DNA of 64,000 nt from Gaiellasilicea sp963850995 (GTDB lineage: Bacteria; Actinomycetota; Thermoleophilia; Gaiellales; Gaiellaceae), in the NCBI GenBank assembly GCA_963850995.1, contig CAWKNQ010000023.1:53825-117824 (forward strand), written 5' to 3'. The translations under genes and the position numbers were made by a program. The notes below the pieces were generated by a model. That model was given only the letters and a program-made list of their open reading frames with translations. It was not told the origin of the DNA and ran no database searches. This document shows, piece after piece, positions 8,632 to 17,100 of this stretch. Position 1 is the stretch's first letter. Every line of letters starts with the position of its first letter.

Positions 8632-9155
8632 AGCGCTCCGCCTGCCGCCGGCGGAGCGCCGGCCTCGAGCTCGGACTCGCCGCCCGCCTCGCGCGCGAGA
8701 TAGTCCTCGATCAGCATCACGTTCTCCTGCGACCGCTCGACGACGGTGAGGAGCGCCGCCATCGACGACACCTCCTCCCGTTGCTCCTGCAGGAACCAGT
8801 GCAGGAACTGCTCGCCGACGAGGTCCCCCTCCGACCGCGCCAGCTGCGCGAGCTCCTTGATCTGCTCGGTCACCCGCTTCTCCTGCTCGAGCGCCAGGCG
8901 GACGGGCTCGACGACGTCGGCGAACTCCGTCTGCGGCGCCTCGACGCCGGGGATCGCGACCGTCTCGTCCGCATCGAGCAGGTACTGGACGATCATCATC
9001 GCGTGATTGCGCTCCTCGACCGCTTGCCGGTAGAAGTGCGCGGCGAGACGCGGAAGGGTCTGAGCGTCGTAGTGCACGGCGATCGCGACGTACTGCTGTG
9101 ACGCCGCAAACTCGTGGCCGACCTGCTCGTTCAGCCCGTTGGGGAAGCTGCCCAC
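8628..9155 (-). CDS. Ferritin
   Basis: Iron-storage four-helix-bundle protein, 175 residues. Ferroxidase-type ligands are visible: the E in G-H-E-F-A-A-S-Q-Q-Y (about 14), E-E-R-N-H-A-M (about 47-53), E in A-L-E-Q-E-K (about 90) and the late E-Q-R-E-E. There is no Met or Cys haem-ligand context, so a non-haem ferritin (Ftn/BfrB-type) is more likely than bacterioferritin. The C-terminal tail is Gly/Ala-rich. The gene is convergent with the peptidase and divergent from the rhomboid gene. Confidence 0.9.
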   Translation of the reverse strand: MGSFPNGLNEQVGHEFAASQQYVAIAVHYDAQTLPRLAAHFYRQAVEERNHAMMIVQYLLDADETVAIPGVEAPQTEFADVVEPVRLALEQEKRVTEQIKELAQLARSEGDLVGEQFLHWFLQEQREEVSSMAALLTVVERSQENVMLIEDYLAREAGGESELEAGAPPAAGGAL

Positions 9156-9209
9156 GTTGCCGACTCTAACGGGTCAAGAGGCCACTCCTCGCGGACGTAG
9201 GATCGCGCT

Positions 9210-9890
9210 GTGCTGCCGCTGCGCGACAACGTGCCGACGCGCCACTTCCCGGTCGTCACGGTCGCGCTGATCGCGGTCAACGTGCTCGTGTGGGTGCTTT
9301 ACCAGCTCCCGGACCTGCAGGGCTCGATCGACGAGCTCGCCTATCACCCGTGCGAGGTCGACGGCTCGTGCCCGACGGTCGGACAGGGCTGGCTCCTCAC
9401 AGCGCTGACCTCGATGTTCATGCACGGCAGCTGGGCGCACCTGCTCGGGAACATGCTCTTCCTCTGGGTCTTCGGCAACAACGTCGAGGACGCACTCGGC
9501 CACGTGCGCTACCTCTTCTTCTACCTCGCCGGCGGCGTCGCTGCGACGGCGACACAGACGTTCGTCACGCTCGCGTACACCGGAGCCGCCGAGGCAACGA
9601 TCCCCAATGTGGGCGCGAGCGGAGCGATCTCGGCGGTGCTGGGCGGCTACTTCGTGCTGCTGCCGCGCGCCAGAGTGCTGACGCTGATCTTCGTCTTCCT
9701 GCGGGAGGTTCCGGCGATCTTCTTCCTCGGCTTCTGGTTCGTCTTTCAGCTGCTGGAGGGAAGCTCGTCGCTCGGAACCCCGCAGGAGGGCGGCGGCGTC
9801 GCCTTCTTCGCCCACGTCGGCGGCTTCGTCTTCGGCGCGCTCGCGGTGAAGCTGGCGCAGAAACGGCGCCCCTTGGCGCCGACACATTGA
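9210..9890 (+). CDS. Rhomboid family intramembrane serine protease
   Basis: Polytopic membrane protease with six predicted helices. The rhomboid signatures are present: H-G-S-W-A-H-L-L-G-N-M-L-F-L-W-V-F-G (about residues 72-89), the nucleophile in G-A-S-G-A-I-S-A-V-L-G-G-Y (about 135-147), and the catalytic His in F-F-A-H-V-G-G-F-V-F-G (about 200). It cleaves transmembrane segments of unknown client proteins. It ends 2 nt before the zinc metallopeptidase gene, so the two are probably co-transcribed. Confidence 0.92.
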   Translation: MLPLRDNVPTRHFPVVTVALIAVNVLVWVLYQLPDLQGSIDELAYHPCEVDGSCPTVGQGWLLTALTSMFMHGSWAHLLGNMLFLWVFGNNVEDALGHVRYLFFYLAGGVAATATQTFVTLAYTGAAEATIPNVGASGAISAVLGGYFVLLPRARVLTLIFVFLREVPAIFFLGFWFVFQLLEGSSSLGTPQEGGGVAFFAHVGGFVFGALAVKLAQKRRPLAPTH

Positions 9891-9892
9891 CC

Positions 9893-10195
9893 ATGGCCAG
9901 CTTCGAGGAACACGTCCGGAACGCGCTCGACCTGCTTCCACCGCACCTCGCGAAGGCGCTCGAGAACGTCGCCGTCGTGATCGAGGAGGAGAACCCGGAC
10001 GAGCCCGACCTCTACGGCCTCTTCGACTGGCCCGAGTACATGCCGGCGAAGATCTCCATCTACCGCCGTCCGCTCGTGGAGGACTTCGACGACCCCGCCG
10101 CGCTCGAGGAGGAGATCCACGTCACCGTCCTGCACGAGCTCGCCCACTACTTCGGCATGGACGAGGACCAGATCGCCGACCTCGGGTACGACTGA
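9893..10195 (+). CDS. Minimal zinc metallopeptidase (Zincin_1/DUF1025 family)
   Basis: A 100-residue protein with the active-site helix V-L-H-E-L-A-H-Y-F-G-M-D-E-D-Q-I (residues about 80-95), i.e. HExxHxxGxxE/D, near the C-terminus. It matches the small metallopeptidase family typified by Acel_2062. Residues 1-30 form the usual amphipathic helix (F-x-x-x-V-x-x-A-L-D-x-L-P). The substrate is unknown. Its position directly behind the rhomboid gene suggests a shared proteolytic or membrane quality-control context, which is inference. Confidence 0.85.
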   Translation: MASFEEHVRNALDLLPPHLAKALENVAVVIEEENPDEPDLYGLFDWPEYMPAKISIYRRPLVEDFDDPAALEEEIHVTVLHELAHYFGMDEDQIADLGYD

Positions 10196-10271
10196 CCGCA
10201 GATTTGTTGAGATTCGGTTGAGATGTGCCGCCGCCGGAATACGGCATATCGCGGCGCGCGTTTGAACGGGC

Positions 10272-10514
10272 ATGAACACGATTCCCGAGATTCATGCGGA
10301 GATCGAGCGCCTGAGCGAGGTGCGCGGGGAGCTGTGGCACACCCTCGCGCGCGGCCGGGAGCAGGCGGTCGTGGACGAGATCAAGCAGATCGACGAGCAG
10401 CTGGTGGCCCTCTGGGACCGGCACCGCGCCGAGCGCGCGCGCATCCGCTTCGGCGAGCGCGAGGACATCGTGAGGCGCGCCCGCCAGGAAGAGCGCCTGG
10501 AGCGCGCCGCGTAG
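10272..10514 (+). CDS. Small helical protein, DUF2630-like
   Basis: Eighty residues, almost entirely helical and charged. The central pattern I-D-E-Q-L-x-A-L-W-D-R-H-R-A-E-R-A is reminiscent of the DUF2630 family (L-D-x-C-W-D-L-L-R-Q-R-R-A), but similarity is only partial. No membrane segment is seen. The ATG lies within a 75-bp gap after the metallopeptidase gene. Function unknown. Confidence 0.6.
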   Translation: MNTIPEIHAEIERLSEVRGELWHTLARGREQAVVDEIKQIDEQLVALWDRHRAERARIRFGEREDIVRRARQEERLERAA

Positions 10515-10550
10515 GCACCGGCCCCTCCGGGCGCTACCATCGGCCCAAGG

Positions 10551-11489
10551 ATGGGCCTGAAGGGGTTGTTCGATCGGACTGACGCCTCCGACCTCGAGTC
10601 GGAGCAGGAGTCCCTGCGCCGCCAGCGCGCCGAGGCCGCCGAGGAGCTGGCCGTGCTGAAGCGGACGCTCGCCGAGCGGGTCGCGGCGGTGCAACGGCGT
10701 GAGCAGGAGCTGGCCGAGGCGACCGCGCGGGTGGAGAAGCGCGAGCAGAAGCTGGAAGGCGGGCGGGGCGCGCGACTCGAGTCCGTGCGCCTGAAGCTGG
10801 CCGAGGCGAAGGAGGCCCGCGCCATGCTCGACGTGCGCCGCGCCGAGGTGGAAGCCAGGGAAGCCGCGGTAGCGGCACGTGAGGCCGCTCTCGACGCCGA
10901 GGCGGCACCCGCGCCCGTCCCTCCCTCGACGACCGAGCCGAGTCCCGAGGTCGAGCAGCGCGCGGTGGAGCTGGAGCAGCGTGCAGCAGACCTGGAGCAG
11001 CGCGCGGCAGAGCTGGTCGCGCTCGAGCAGACGCTCGGCGAGCGAGCGCTCGAGCTGGACGAGCGAAAGACCGAGCTGGACGAGCGGGAGGTCGCACTCG
11101 CGGCGCGCGAGGCGCCCGGCGCGGAGCCGGAGGAGGAGACGGACGAGAACGCCGTCCCACCGGCCGCCGAAGAGCTGGAGCGCATCGAGGCGAAGCTGGC
11201 CGAGCTGCACGAGGCGGAGCTGGCGTTCGCGCGCACGCGCGCGGAGCTTGCTGCGCGCAGCGACGCGCTCACCGAGCACGAGGCGGTCCTCGCCGCCCGC
11301 GAGCGGGCGTTCGGCGCGACGGTGACGCCGGCGACCGCGGAGCTCGAGGCGCTCGAGGCCCGGATCCGCCGCCTCGAGCAAGACGGCCGTCCGCGCAAGG
11401 CGGCGCCGCAAACCTTCAGCGCCGGCCTGCGCGCCCTGCAGGAGCGTGGCCTGCGCGGCGGACAAGCGCCCGACGAGCCTCTACACTGA
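10551..11489 (+). CDS. Long coiled-coil protein
   Basis: Predicted 312-residue cytoplasmic protein that is nearly all coiled coil: heptad-like runs of Leu, Glu, Arg and Ala from about residue 15 to 130 and 145 to 285, separated by a Pro-rich linker (about 118-130). An internal E-Q-R-A-x-(E/D)-L pattern repeats around residues 140-160. The N-terminus G-L-K-G-L-F-D-R is short and uncharged. A structural or scaffolding role is possible; no family is recognised. The composition could also reflect a frame of low-complexity DNA, but an ATG, clean length and consistent third-position GC support a real gene. Confidence 0.6.
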   Translation: MGLKGLFDRTDASDLESEQESLRRQRAEAAEELAVLKRTLAERVAAVQRREQELAEATARVEKREQKLEGGRGARLESVRLKLAEAKEARAMLDVRRAEVEAREAAVAAREAALDAEAAPAPVPPSTTEPSPEVEQRAVELEQRAADLEQRAAELVALEQTLGERALELDERKTELDEREVALAAREAPGAEPEEETDENAVPPAAEELERIEAKLAELHEAELAFARTRAELAARSDALTEHEAVLAARERAFGATVTPATAELEALEARIRRLEQDGRPRKAAPQTFSAGLRALQERGLRGGQAPDEPLH

Positions 11490-11499
11490 AGTCCCGCGT

Positions 11500-11572
11500 G
11501 GGGCGTTAGCTCAGCTGGGAGAGCGCCGCCTTTGCAAGGCGGAGGTCGCCGGTTCGATCCCGGCACGCTCCA
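11500..11572 (+). tRNA. tRNA-Ala (UGC)
   Basis: A complete 73-nt cloverleaf ending in the discriminator A without encoded CCA. Acceptor arms GGGGCGT/ACGCTCC, D-arm with TAGCTCAGCTGGGAGAGC, anticodon loop TTTGCAA (TGC at 11533-11535) and T-arm CCGGTTCGATCCCGG are all visible. It is followed immediately by a strong terminator and an integrase remnant, the classic setting of an integration site. Confidence 0.97.
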
Positions 11573-11578
11573 TACGAG

Positions 11579-11602
11579 AAAGGCCCGCAAATGCGGGCCT
11601 TT
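11579..11602 (+). terminator. Rho-independent terminator of tRNA-Ala
   Basis: Perfect 10-bp arms AAAGGCCCGC / GCGGGCCTTT around a 4-nt loop, followed by CGTTTT. It sits 7 nt after the tRNA. A second, weaker hairpin (arms 11611-11618 and 11623-11630) follows. Confidence 0.85.
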
Positions 11603-11661
11603 CGTTTTCAGCGGAGAAACGCTTCTCCGCCTGCACAGCGTTTTGCACAGCGGTCCGGCAA

Positions 11662-11874
11662 TCAGTAGCCCAACACCGCCGCCGCGGCGGCGAGAGCCGC
11701 TTTCTCAGCCCGCTCGGCAGGCGTCCCGAGCGCGTGGCTGTAGACCTTCGCGGTGACGGCAATGTTCTTGTGCCCGACCGCGCTCGCGACCGTCTGTACC
11801 CCCGGTGGCGACGAACCGGCGGCCCGGAGCCTCACGCGGCGCTCTTCGACGGGGAGCGCGTCCGTTTCACGCAC
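11662..11874 (-). pseudogene. Tyrosine recombinase (integrase), C-terminal remnant
   Basis: Only the tail of a phage-type integrase remains. Visible are V-Q-T-V-A-S-A-V-G-H-K-N-I (the His/Lys box that precedes the nucleophile) and V-T-A-K-V-Y-S-H-A-L, in which the Tyr is the expected catalytic residue, then a charged helical tail. The catalytic HxxR and the whole core-binding domain are missing: upstream sequence in all minus-strand frames is interrupted or unrelated. Its position 90 bp from the 3' end of tRNA-Ala supports a decayed element that integrated there. The call as a remnant is firm in kind, but its family is not determined. Confidence 0.6.
11796..11828. repeat. Imperfect 32-bp repeat, copy 1
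   Basis: GTACCCCC followed by GGCGACGAACCGG and a CGG-rich tail. It matches the copy at 13177-13208 at about 28 of 32 positions. It lies inside the integrase remnant. Confidence 0.55.
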
Positions 11875-12175
11875 CCGCTGCGGGCACGTCGATCACGACC
11901 CGCCAGACGCCTGCCAGCCGCCGGTCGCTGCACGCGCGGTCTCGCGGGGCTGGGAGCGATGGTGGTCGTGGTGGCGTCGAGCGTTCCAAATGAGCGTGCG
12001 ATGAGCGACCCGTGAGCGGGTCGGCGCAGCATCAGTTCGTGACCACCATCAAGACGACCTGAAGGGAGGGACAGTGCAACCATACGACCTCGACTCGCTC
12101 CGCTTCCTCACCCGCGAGCGCCAGGAACAACGTCTGCGCGTTGGTCGCTCCAAAACTGACCGAGGAGGTCCAAAC
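11875..12175. other. Intergenic stretch with no convincing gene
   Basis: No intact frame with protein-like composition. It may contain unrecognisable decayed integrase sequence on the minus strand. A short hairpin (GACCCG, 4-nt loop, CGGGTC at 12007-12022) and a purine-rich AGGGAGGG are present. A GTG at 12074 is in frame with the next gene but would put 34 residues ahead of its signal peptide. Confidence 0.35.
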
Positions 12176-13076
12176 GTGAAGCGTCGACTCTCGCTCGCTG
12201 CATTCGCAGCTGGTGCTCTTGTGTGTGTGGGGAGCGCGACCGCTGCACCCGCACCCCCATCCGTGCCTGCCGCAATCGACCAGTTGGAGGAGCGCCTAAC
12301 CGCACTTGAGGCCACGGTCGCAAGCCTCGAAACGGAGCTCAACGCTGTAGCCGCACAGAATGCGGCGCAGCAGACGACGATTACTGAACTGACCGCTCTG
12401 CTCGCTGGTGTGACTCGTCCCGACGCGAACACGATCCGGTTCGCCGGGAACCTCCAGCTCGTGAACGGCTCGGGCGTGACGGACGGCTCGCCGAACGGGC
12501 TCGGCAACCTGCTCATCGGCTACAACGCGAGCAATGGCGACACGAAGGGCGGGTCGCACAACCTCGTCGTCGGCGACAACCACACCTACCTCAGCACGTC
12601 GGGCGTCGTGACGGGTAACGACAACCGTCTCGTCCGGTCAGGGTGCATTCGCGAGCGGACACTCGAACACCGCTCAGGGGCTGTACTCGTTCGTCGGCGG
12701 CGGCGAGGCCAATAGGGCTACCGGCGACTTCGCATTCGCCAGCGGCCGCGGCAGCACCGCCAGCGGCCTAACGTCGTTCGCGGCAGGGTTCATTAACACC
12801 GCCAGCGGCATCAACGCATTCGCTACGGGCCGCCAGAACGTCGCGAGCAACACGGCGGCGTTCGTGAGCGGCTGGCAGAACGTCGCCAGCGGCTTCGCCG
12901 CGTTCGTCGGCGGTGGTGGTGCGCAGCTCGCTCAGAGCGGCAGCGTCTTCGATCCGCCGTTGCTTCCCGGGAGCACGGCGTCGGGTAACTACTCGTTCAT
13001 CGGCGGCGGGAACAACAAGACCGCAGGCCCGGGCTCCTGCGCCAACATCTTCGGCACGATCTTCGGCACCTGCTAA
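12176..13076 (+). CDS. Secreted coiled-coil/YadA-head-like repeat protein (frameshifted)
   Basis: Predicted surface or secreted fibre protein of about 299 residues if repaired. The GTG start follows a GAGGAGGT ribosome-binding site. A signal peptide (K-R-R-L then a hydrophobic core ending G-S-A-T-A-A) is followed by a coiled coil (about residues 32-75). Then come left-handed beta-roll repeats of the trimeric-autotransporter head type: G-x-x-N-x-A-S-G-x-x-A-F-x-x-G units such as T-A-S-G-I-N-A-F-A-T-G-R-Q-N-V-A-S. The frame breaks at base 12632: dropping one G there joins N-D-N-R-L to S-G-Q-G-A-F-A-S-G and runs to the TAA at 13074. A sequencing insertion or a true mutation would look the same. 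It has its own terminator. Confidence 0.7.
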
Positions 13077-13092
13077 CCGGACACCTGGAGCG

Positions 13093-13121
13093 AGAGCCCG
13101 CGGCGATCGGCTGCGGGCTCT
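13093..13121 (+). terminator. Terminator after the YadA-like gene
   Basis: Nine-bp perfect arms AGAGCCCGC / GCGGGCTCT with an 11-nt loop, 16 nt after the stop codon. No long T-run. Confidence 0.6.
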
Positions 13122-13176
13122 GCGTCGGGCCGGGCAGTGCGCAACTTTTGCAGCCCGCCACTTCGGAGACGAGGGG

Positions 13177-13208
13177 GTACCCCCGCGGCGACGAACCGGT
13201 GGCGCGGT
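13177..13208. repeat. Imperfect 32-bp repeat, copy 2
   Basis: Partner of the copy at 11796-11828; here GTACCCCCGCGGCGACGAACC is preceded by GGGG, making GGGGGTACCCCC palindromic. The two copies flank the YadA-like gene in the same orientation. Confidence 0.55.
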
Positions 13209-13242
13209 CGAGAACGGCACTCTGTCGATTCGCTGCTGCTGC

Positions 13243-13995
13243 TCAGACCGCTCGAACTTCGGCGAGCCGCTTGGCTGCGAACTCGTCGGTCCCGCTGGGG
13301 TCCCAGCAGACGGCGGCTTCCCATGCGGCGTAGGCTTGCGCGGCAACATCGTGCGTGTCGTCGTCGAGACCGGCGGCGTTGTGTGGCAACACCAGGTCGA
13401 GGTCGGGGACGTCGACGTGCGATTCGTCCCAGTCGATTAGCGCGACCCGATCCGCGGTCATGCGGATGTTGTCCGGGTTGGGGTCGCCGTGGACGACGCA
13501 CCGCTCTCGTTCGGTGAGCCGCGCCCACGCTGCTCGGCATCGAACGACACCTTCAGGCGGCATCGCGCCGAGATCGACCTTTGTCCCGGTTTCCGCATGC
13601 AGGAGGTCGGTCGACGATCGCCAGCCGGGGCGTTGGGGCCAGCCGTGCGTCAGTCGATGCAGCTGCCGGAGTGTGTCGGCGACGCGACGCCAGTCGGCCT
13701 CCGTTTCGGGCGCTCCGCCCTCCACGTAGGTCATCACGACCAGACCATCGGCGAAGTGCCGACCGTCGATGGTCGGGATCGGCACCGGCACCGTCATCCC
13801 TTCACGGTCGAGGTGTCGCAACAGCTCGGTCTCCCACGAGAGGTCGGCGTCGCTGCGCCTGCCGAGCCGACCGACGGCGAGCTGCCCGTTGACGCGCACG
13901 CTCCACACCTCGTTCACGCCCACTCCACCAGTGAGCGGCTCGATACGGGCGACGTCGTCACCCCACTGATCGAGTGCCTCCCATCCCACGGCCAC
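13243..13995 (-). CDS. Aminoglycoside phosphotransferase/choline kinase-family protein
   Basis: Predicted small-molecule kinase with the protein-kinase-like APH fold. The catalytic loop is V-V-H-G-D-P-N-P-D-N-I (about residues 166-176), and the metal-binding D is in A-L-I-D-W-D-E (about 186-192). The N-lobe has G-G-x-x-x-N-E-V-W-S-V (about 23-33). At 250 residues it is somewhat short. The substrate is unknown: antibiotic resistance is possible, but many such proteins phosphorylate choline, homoserine or sugars. It lies on the opposite strand within the small accessory patch downstream of tRNA-Ala. Confidence 0.85.
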   Translation of the reverse strand: MAVGWEALDQWGDDVARIEPLTGGVGVNEVWSVRVNGQLAVGRLGRRSDADLSWETELLRHLDREGMTVPVPIPTIDGRHFADGLVVMTYVEGGAPETEADWRRVADTLRQLHRLTHGWPQRPGWRSSTDLLHAETGTKVDLGAMPPEGVVRCRAAWARLTERERCVVHGDPNPDNIRMTADRVALIDWDESHVDVPDLDLVLPHNAAGLDDDTHDVAAQAYAAWEAAVCWDPSGTDEFAAKRLAEVRAV

Positions 13996-14177
13996 ATCTT
14001 CGCGGAGAGTTATGAAGCGCTACGGCTACGCAGCGAGTGACAGCGCCAGTCCACGTTTGTTGTAAAGCCTCGGAAGAGAGGATTCTTATTTGCAACTCTC
14101 CCACCGCACTTCCGCAGGGCTTTTCATATTCTCGCGCGGCCAGAGCAACGCCAAAGAGGGGGGCCTTGGTGGAGCCC

Positions 14178-17100
14178 CTACGGAACCGTCACGCCGGTCA
14201 GCACCACCGGCCCGAGCGTGTAGTCGAGCATCGTCGACTGGTTGGCGCCCGCACCGGTGATCACGTCGATCGCCTTCGGCACGAGACCCGGGTTGAACGT
14301 GCAGTGCGGGTCAGTGCTCGCCATGGCGCAGACCCCGAACTGGAACTGCTGCGGCGTCGGGGCAAAGCCTCGGGCCTGGTCGTCGCTGAAGCCGTCCTGG
14401 CCGGTGAGGACCACGGTGAAGCCCCAGCCGGGGCCGGGTGTGCCGAGCGAGGCCTTCGGGACGCGGAACGTGATGAAGCGGGAGATCGGGTTCGCCGAGA
14501 TTGCGACCGTCCCGAGCGTGTTGCCGCCGGCGTCGACGTAGCGCTGGCCGAAGCCCTGCACCTGGATCAGCCTGCTCCAGGCGAAGGTCGGCGCGATACT
14601 GAAGTTGCGCAGCGGATGGGCGGCGGCGGTCGACGTCGACGCGGCACCCGGCACGCGCACGTACACGTCGACGAGCTGCGCGCCGAGCGGGCTGCCGAAC
14701 GTCTCCGACAGGTCGCGCGTCTGGAGCCTGAAGATCACGTCTGCGCCCGCGTCGTAGACCTGGAACGCCTGGATGTCGAACGCGCCCGCATGGAAGTTGT
14801 CGGACGTCGGGTACGCGTAGTTGCCCGGGCCGTCGTCGTCGCCGTCCGGGTCGCTCGCGTTGAAGATCAGCGTCCCGGGGACGAAGTCGAAGAACACGGA
14901 GCGCTTGGCGTGGGCAGTGCCGCCGCTCGGGCTGACCGCGACGATGTTGAGGACGTTCGTCCCGCCGGTGACCGGAACCTCGAAGCTGAAGGAGCCGCTG
15001 GGCGCGGCGGCCGACACCACCGTCGTCGCCGAGTTGGCGTCCGTGTTCGTCGCCGCAACGTAGACGATGTTCCCGGGCGCGGTCGTGCCGGTGACGGTGA
15101 CGGGCGAGGCGACGACCGACGAGTTGTCGGCGGGGCTCGTGACCGTCAGCGGTGTCGTTCCCTGGGAGCGGGCGACGTAGCGGGCGTGCGTCGCCTCCGG
15201 GAGCACGACGTTCCGTCCGGCCGCGAGGCTGGCCGCGAGCCGTACGAACGACGCGGCCGACCAGGTGAGCGGTGACGCCGAGCCGGCGGCGCCGCCGTTC
15301 ACGAAGCCGATCGAGGCGAGGGTGGGATCGGTGCCGAAGGGCGAGGCTGCCAGGTCCGGCAGCTCCCAGTTCTGCTCGGGGATGAGGCCGACGCCGGAGG
15401 CGAAGCGGCTCATGCCGTCGAGCAGCGATGCCGCCTCTGCGGCGTTGCCCGACGCGTGCGCCTGCTCGCCGCGCTCTGCCGACAGCGCCGGCCAGAGATG
15501 GCCCGTGCCCTGCCCGCTCGGCGCCCACGGCCGGCCGTCGCTCGCGCGGTCGCCGTAGCCGTCCCCGTTGTAGCGGTGCCAACCCGGGCCGCTCGCGGTC
15601 GTGGACTTGATCGTGGCGTCGACGACCTGCAGCGAGCGGAGGACGTCCGCGTCGTCGACGTGGAGCAAGCCGAGGCGGACGAGCTCGAGGAAGCCCGCGT
15701 CGATGACCTCGCGCTGGTCGAGCGTCGGGCCGCCGTTGCCGACGTTGTACGAGATCGCCGCGTTGGGGTCGCCCGTCTTCGAGAGCCGGATGAAGTAGCG
15801 CGACGCGTGCGGCCCGGTCGTCGTCACCGTCCAGCCCTTCACCTGCCGCTGCCAGGAGTCGGCGACGCCCAGCCAGACCGCAGCCGAGGCCGTGTCGCCG
15901 TTCGCGCGCGCGAGCTCGGCCGCGGCGACGAGCCCCGCGATCTCCGCCGCGATCGTCGACGGCGAGAAGCCGCTCTGCTCCTCCCAGCGCTCGACGCCGA
16001 ACGCCGGTCCGCGGGCGGCGACGAAGTTGGCGGCCGGCTTGATGTGGTTCTGAGTACAGCGACGCGTCGGTGAGCCCGAGTTGGTACGCCATCAGGATCG
16101 GATAGGCGGTCTCGTCGAGCTGCGTCCCGAAGGAGTCGGGCGCGACCTTGCCGTTGACGAGGCTGTTGCGCGGCATCGAGCCGTCCGGCAGCTGCTGGCG
16201 CTCGAACAGGAACAGCGTCGCGGCCCGCGCCGTCGCGACGTCTCCGGCGGCGACGAGGCCTGTCCACGACTCGTACAGGTCGCGCGCGAACACCTCACGG
16301 TAGGAGCCGAAGTACGTGTTCGCCGGATCGCCGGCTGAGACGGCCTGGCCCCACGGGGAGGCGAGGCTGGCCACGATGGCGCCCGGGAACGTCTTGTCCT
16401 CGGACGCCTTGATCACGTTGGCGCTGAGGTAGTACTCGTCCTCGAGCCGCTTCTTGGCGCCGCCCGTGATGCCGGGCAGCTTCTCCGTCCGCGGCGTCTT
16501 CAGCTGCTTGTCGTAGTCCTTCCAGCCCTTCACGTAGGCGGCACGCGTCTCGCCGAAGTCGGCCGCGAGCGAGGCCTCGGCCGTTGCGACCGCCTCCGCC
16601 GGGGAGGCGCCGAAGCCGAGCGCGAGGACGGCCTTGTCGTCCACGAGCCCCACGCGGGCCGTCTGGACGACGTTGCCGTTGAGCGCCTCGGCCGTTGGGC
16701 TCGTGATCGCGTGGTCGGCGTCCAGCTGGACGAGGCCGTCGCCAGCACCTCCGACGAAGCCGCTCGTCGCTTCGGAGAGCCTGCCGTCGAGGGCGGCATG
16801 GACGGGCTGCGCGTAGTCGCGGTTCGCCGCGTTCGTCGCGGTGACCGGATCGGACGAGACGAGCACGGGATGTCCGGTCGAGTCGTCGATCGTCGCCGAG
16901 TCCGCCCCGCCGTTGCCCGGCCCGCCGCCCCCGTTGCCGTTGACCGTCGCGTCGAAGCGGACGTACAGCCGGTAGCCGGGTGACGTCGGCAGGAACTTGA
17001 CCGCCATCAGCACCGTGTTCCGGGCCGGATCCGTGACGTACTCGGTCTCGATCCGGTACTTGCCGCTCCTCGCCGTCGCCGTGACGGTGCACGCCATGCC

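Noticed and set aside
11511..11762. Minus-strand frame reading M-E-R-A-G-I-E-P-A-T-S-A-L
   Set aside because: This peptide is the well-known artefact of translating a tRNA gene in antisense; it overlaps tRNA-Ala(UGC).
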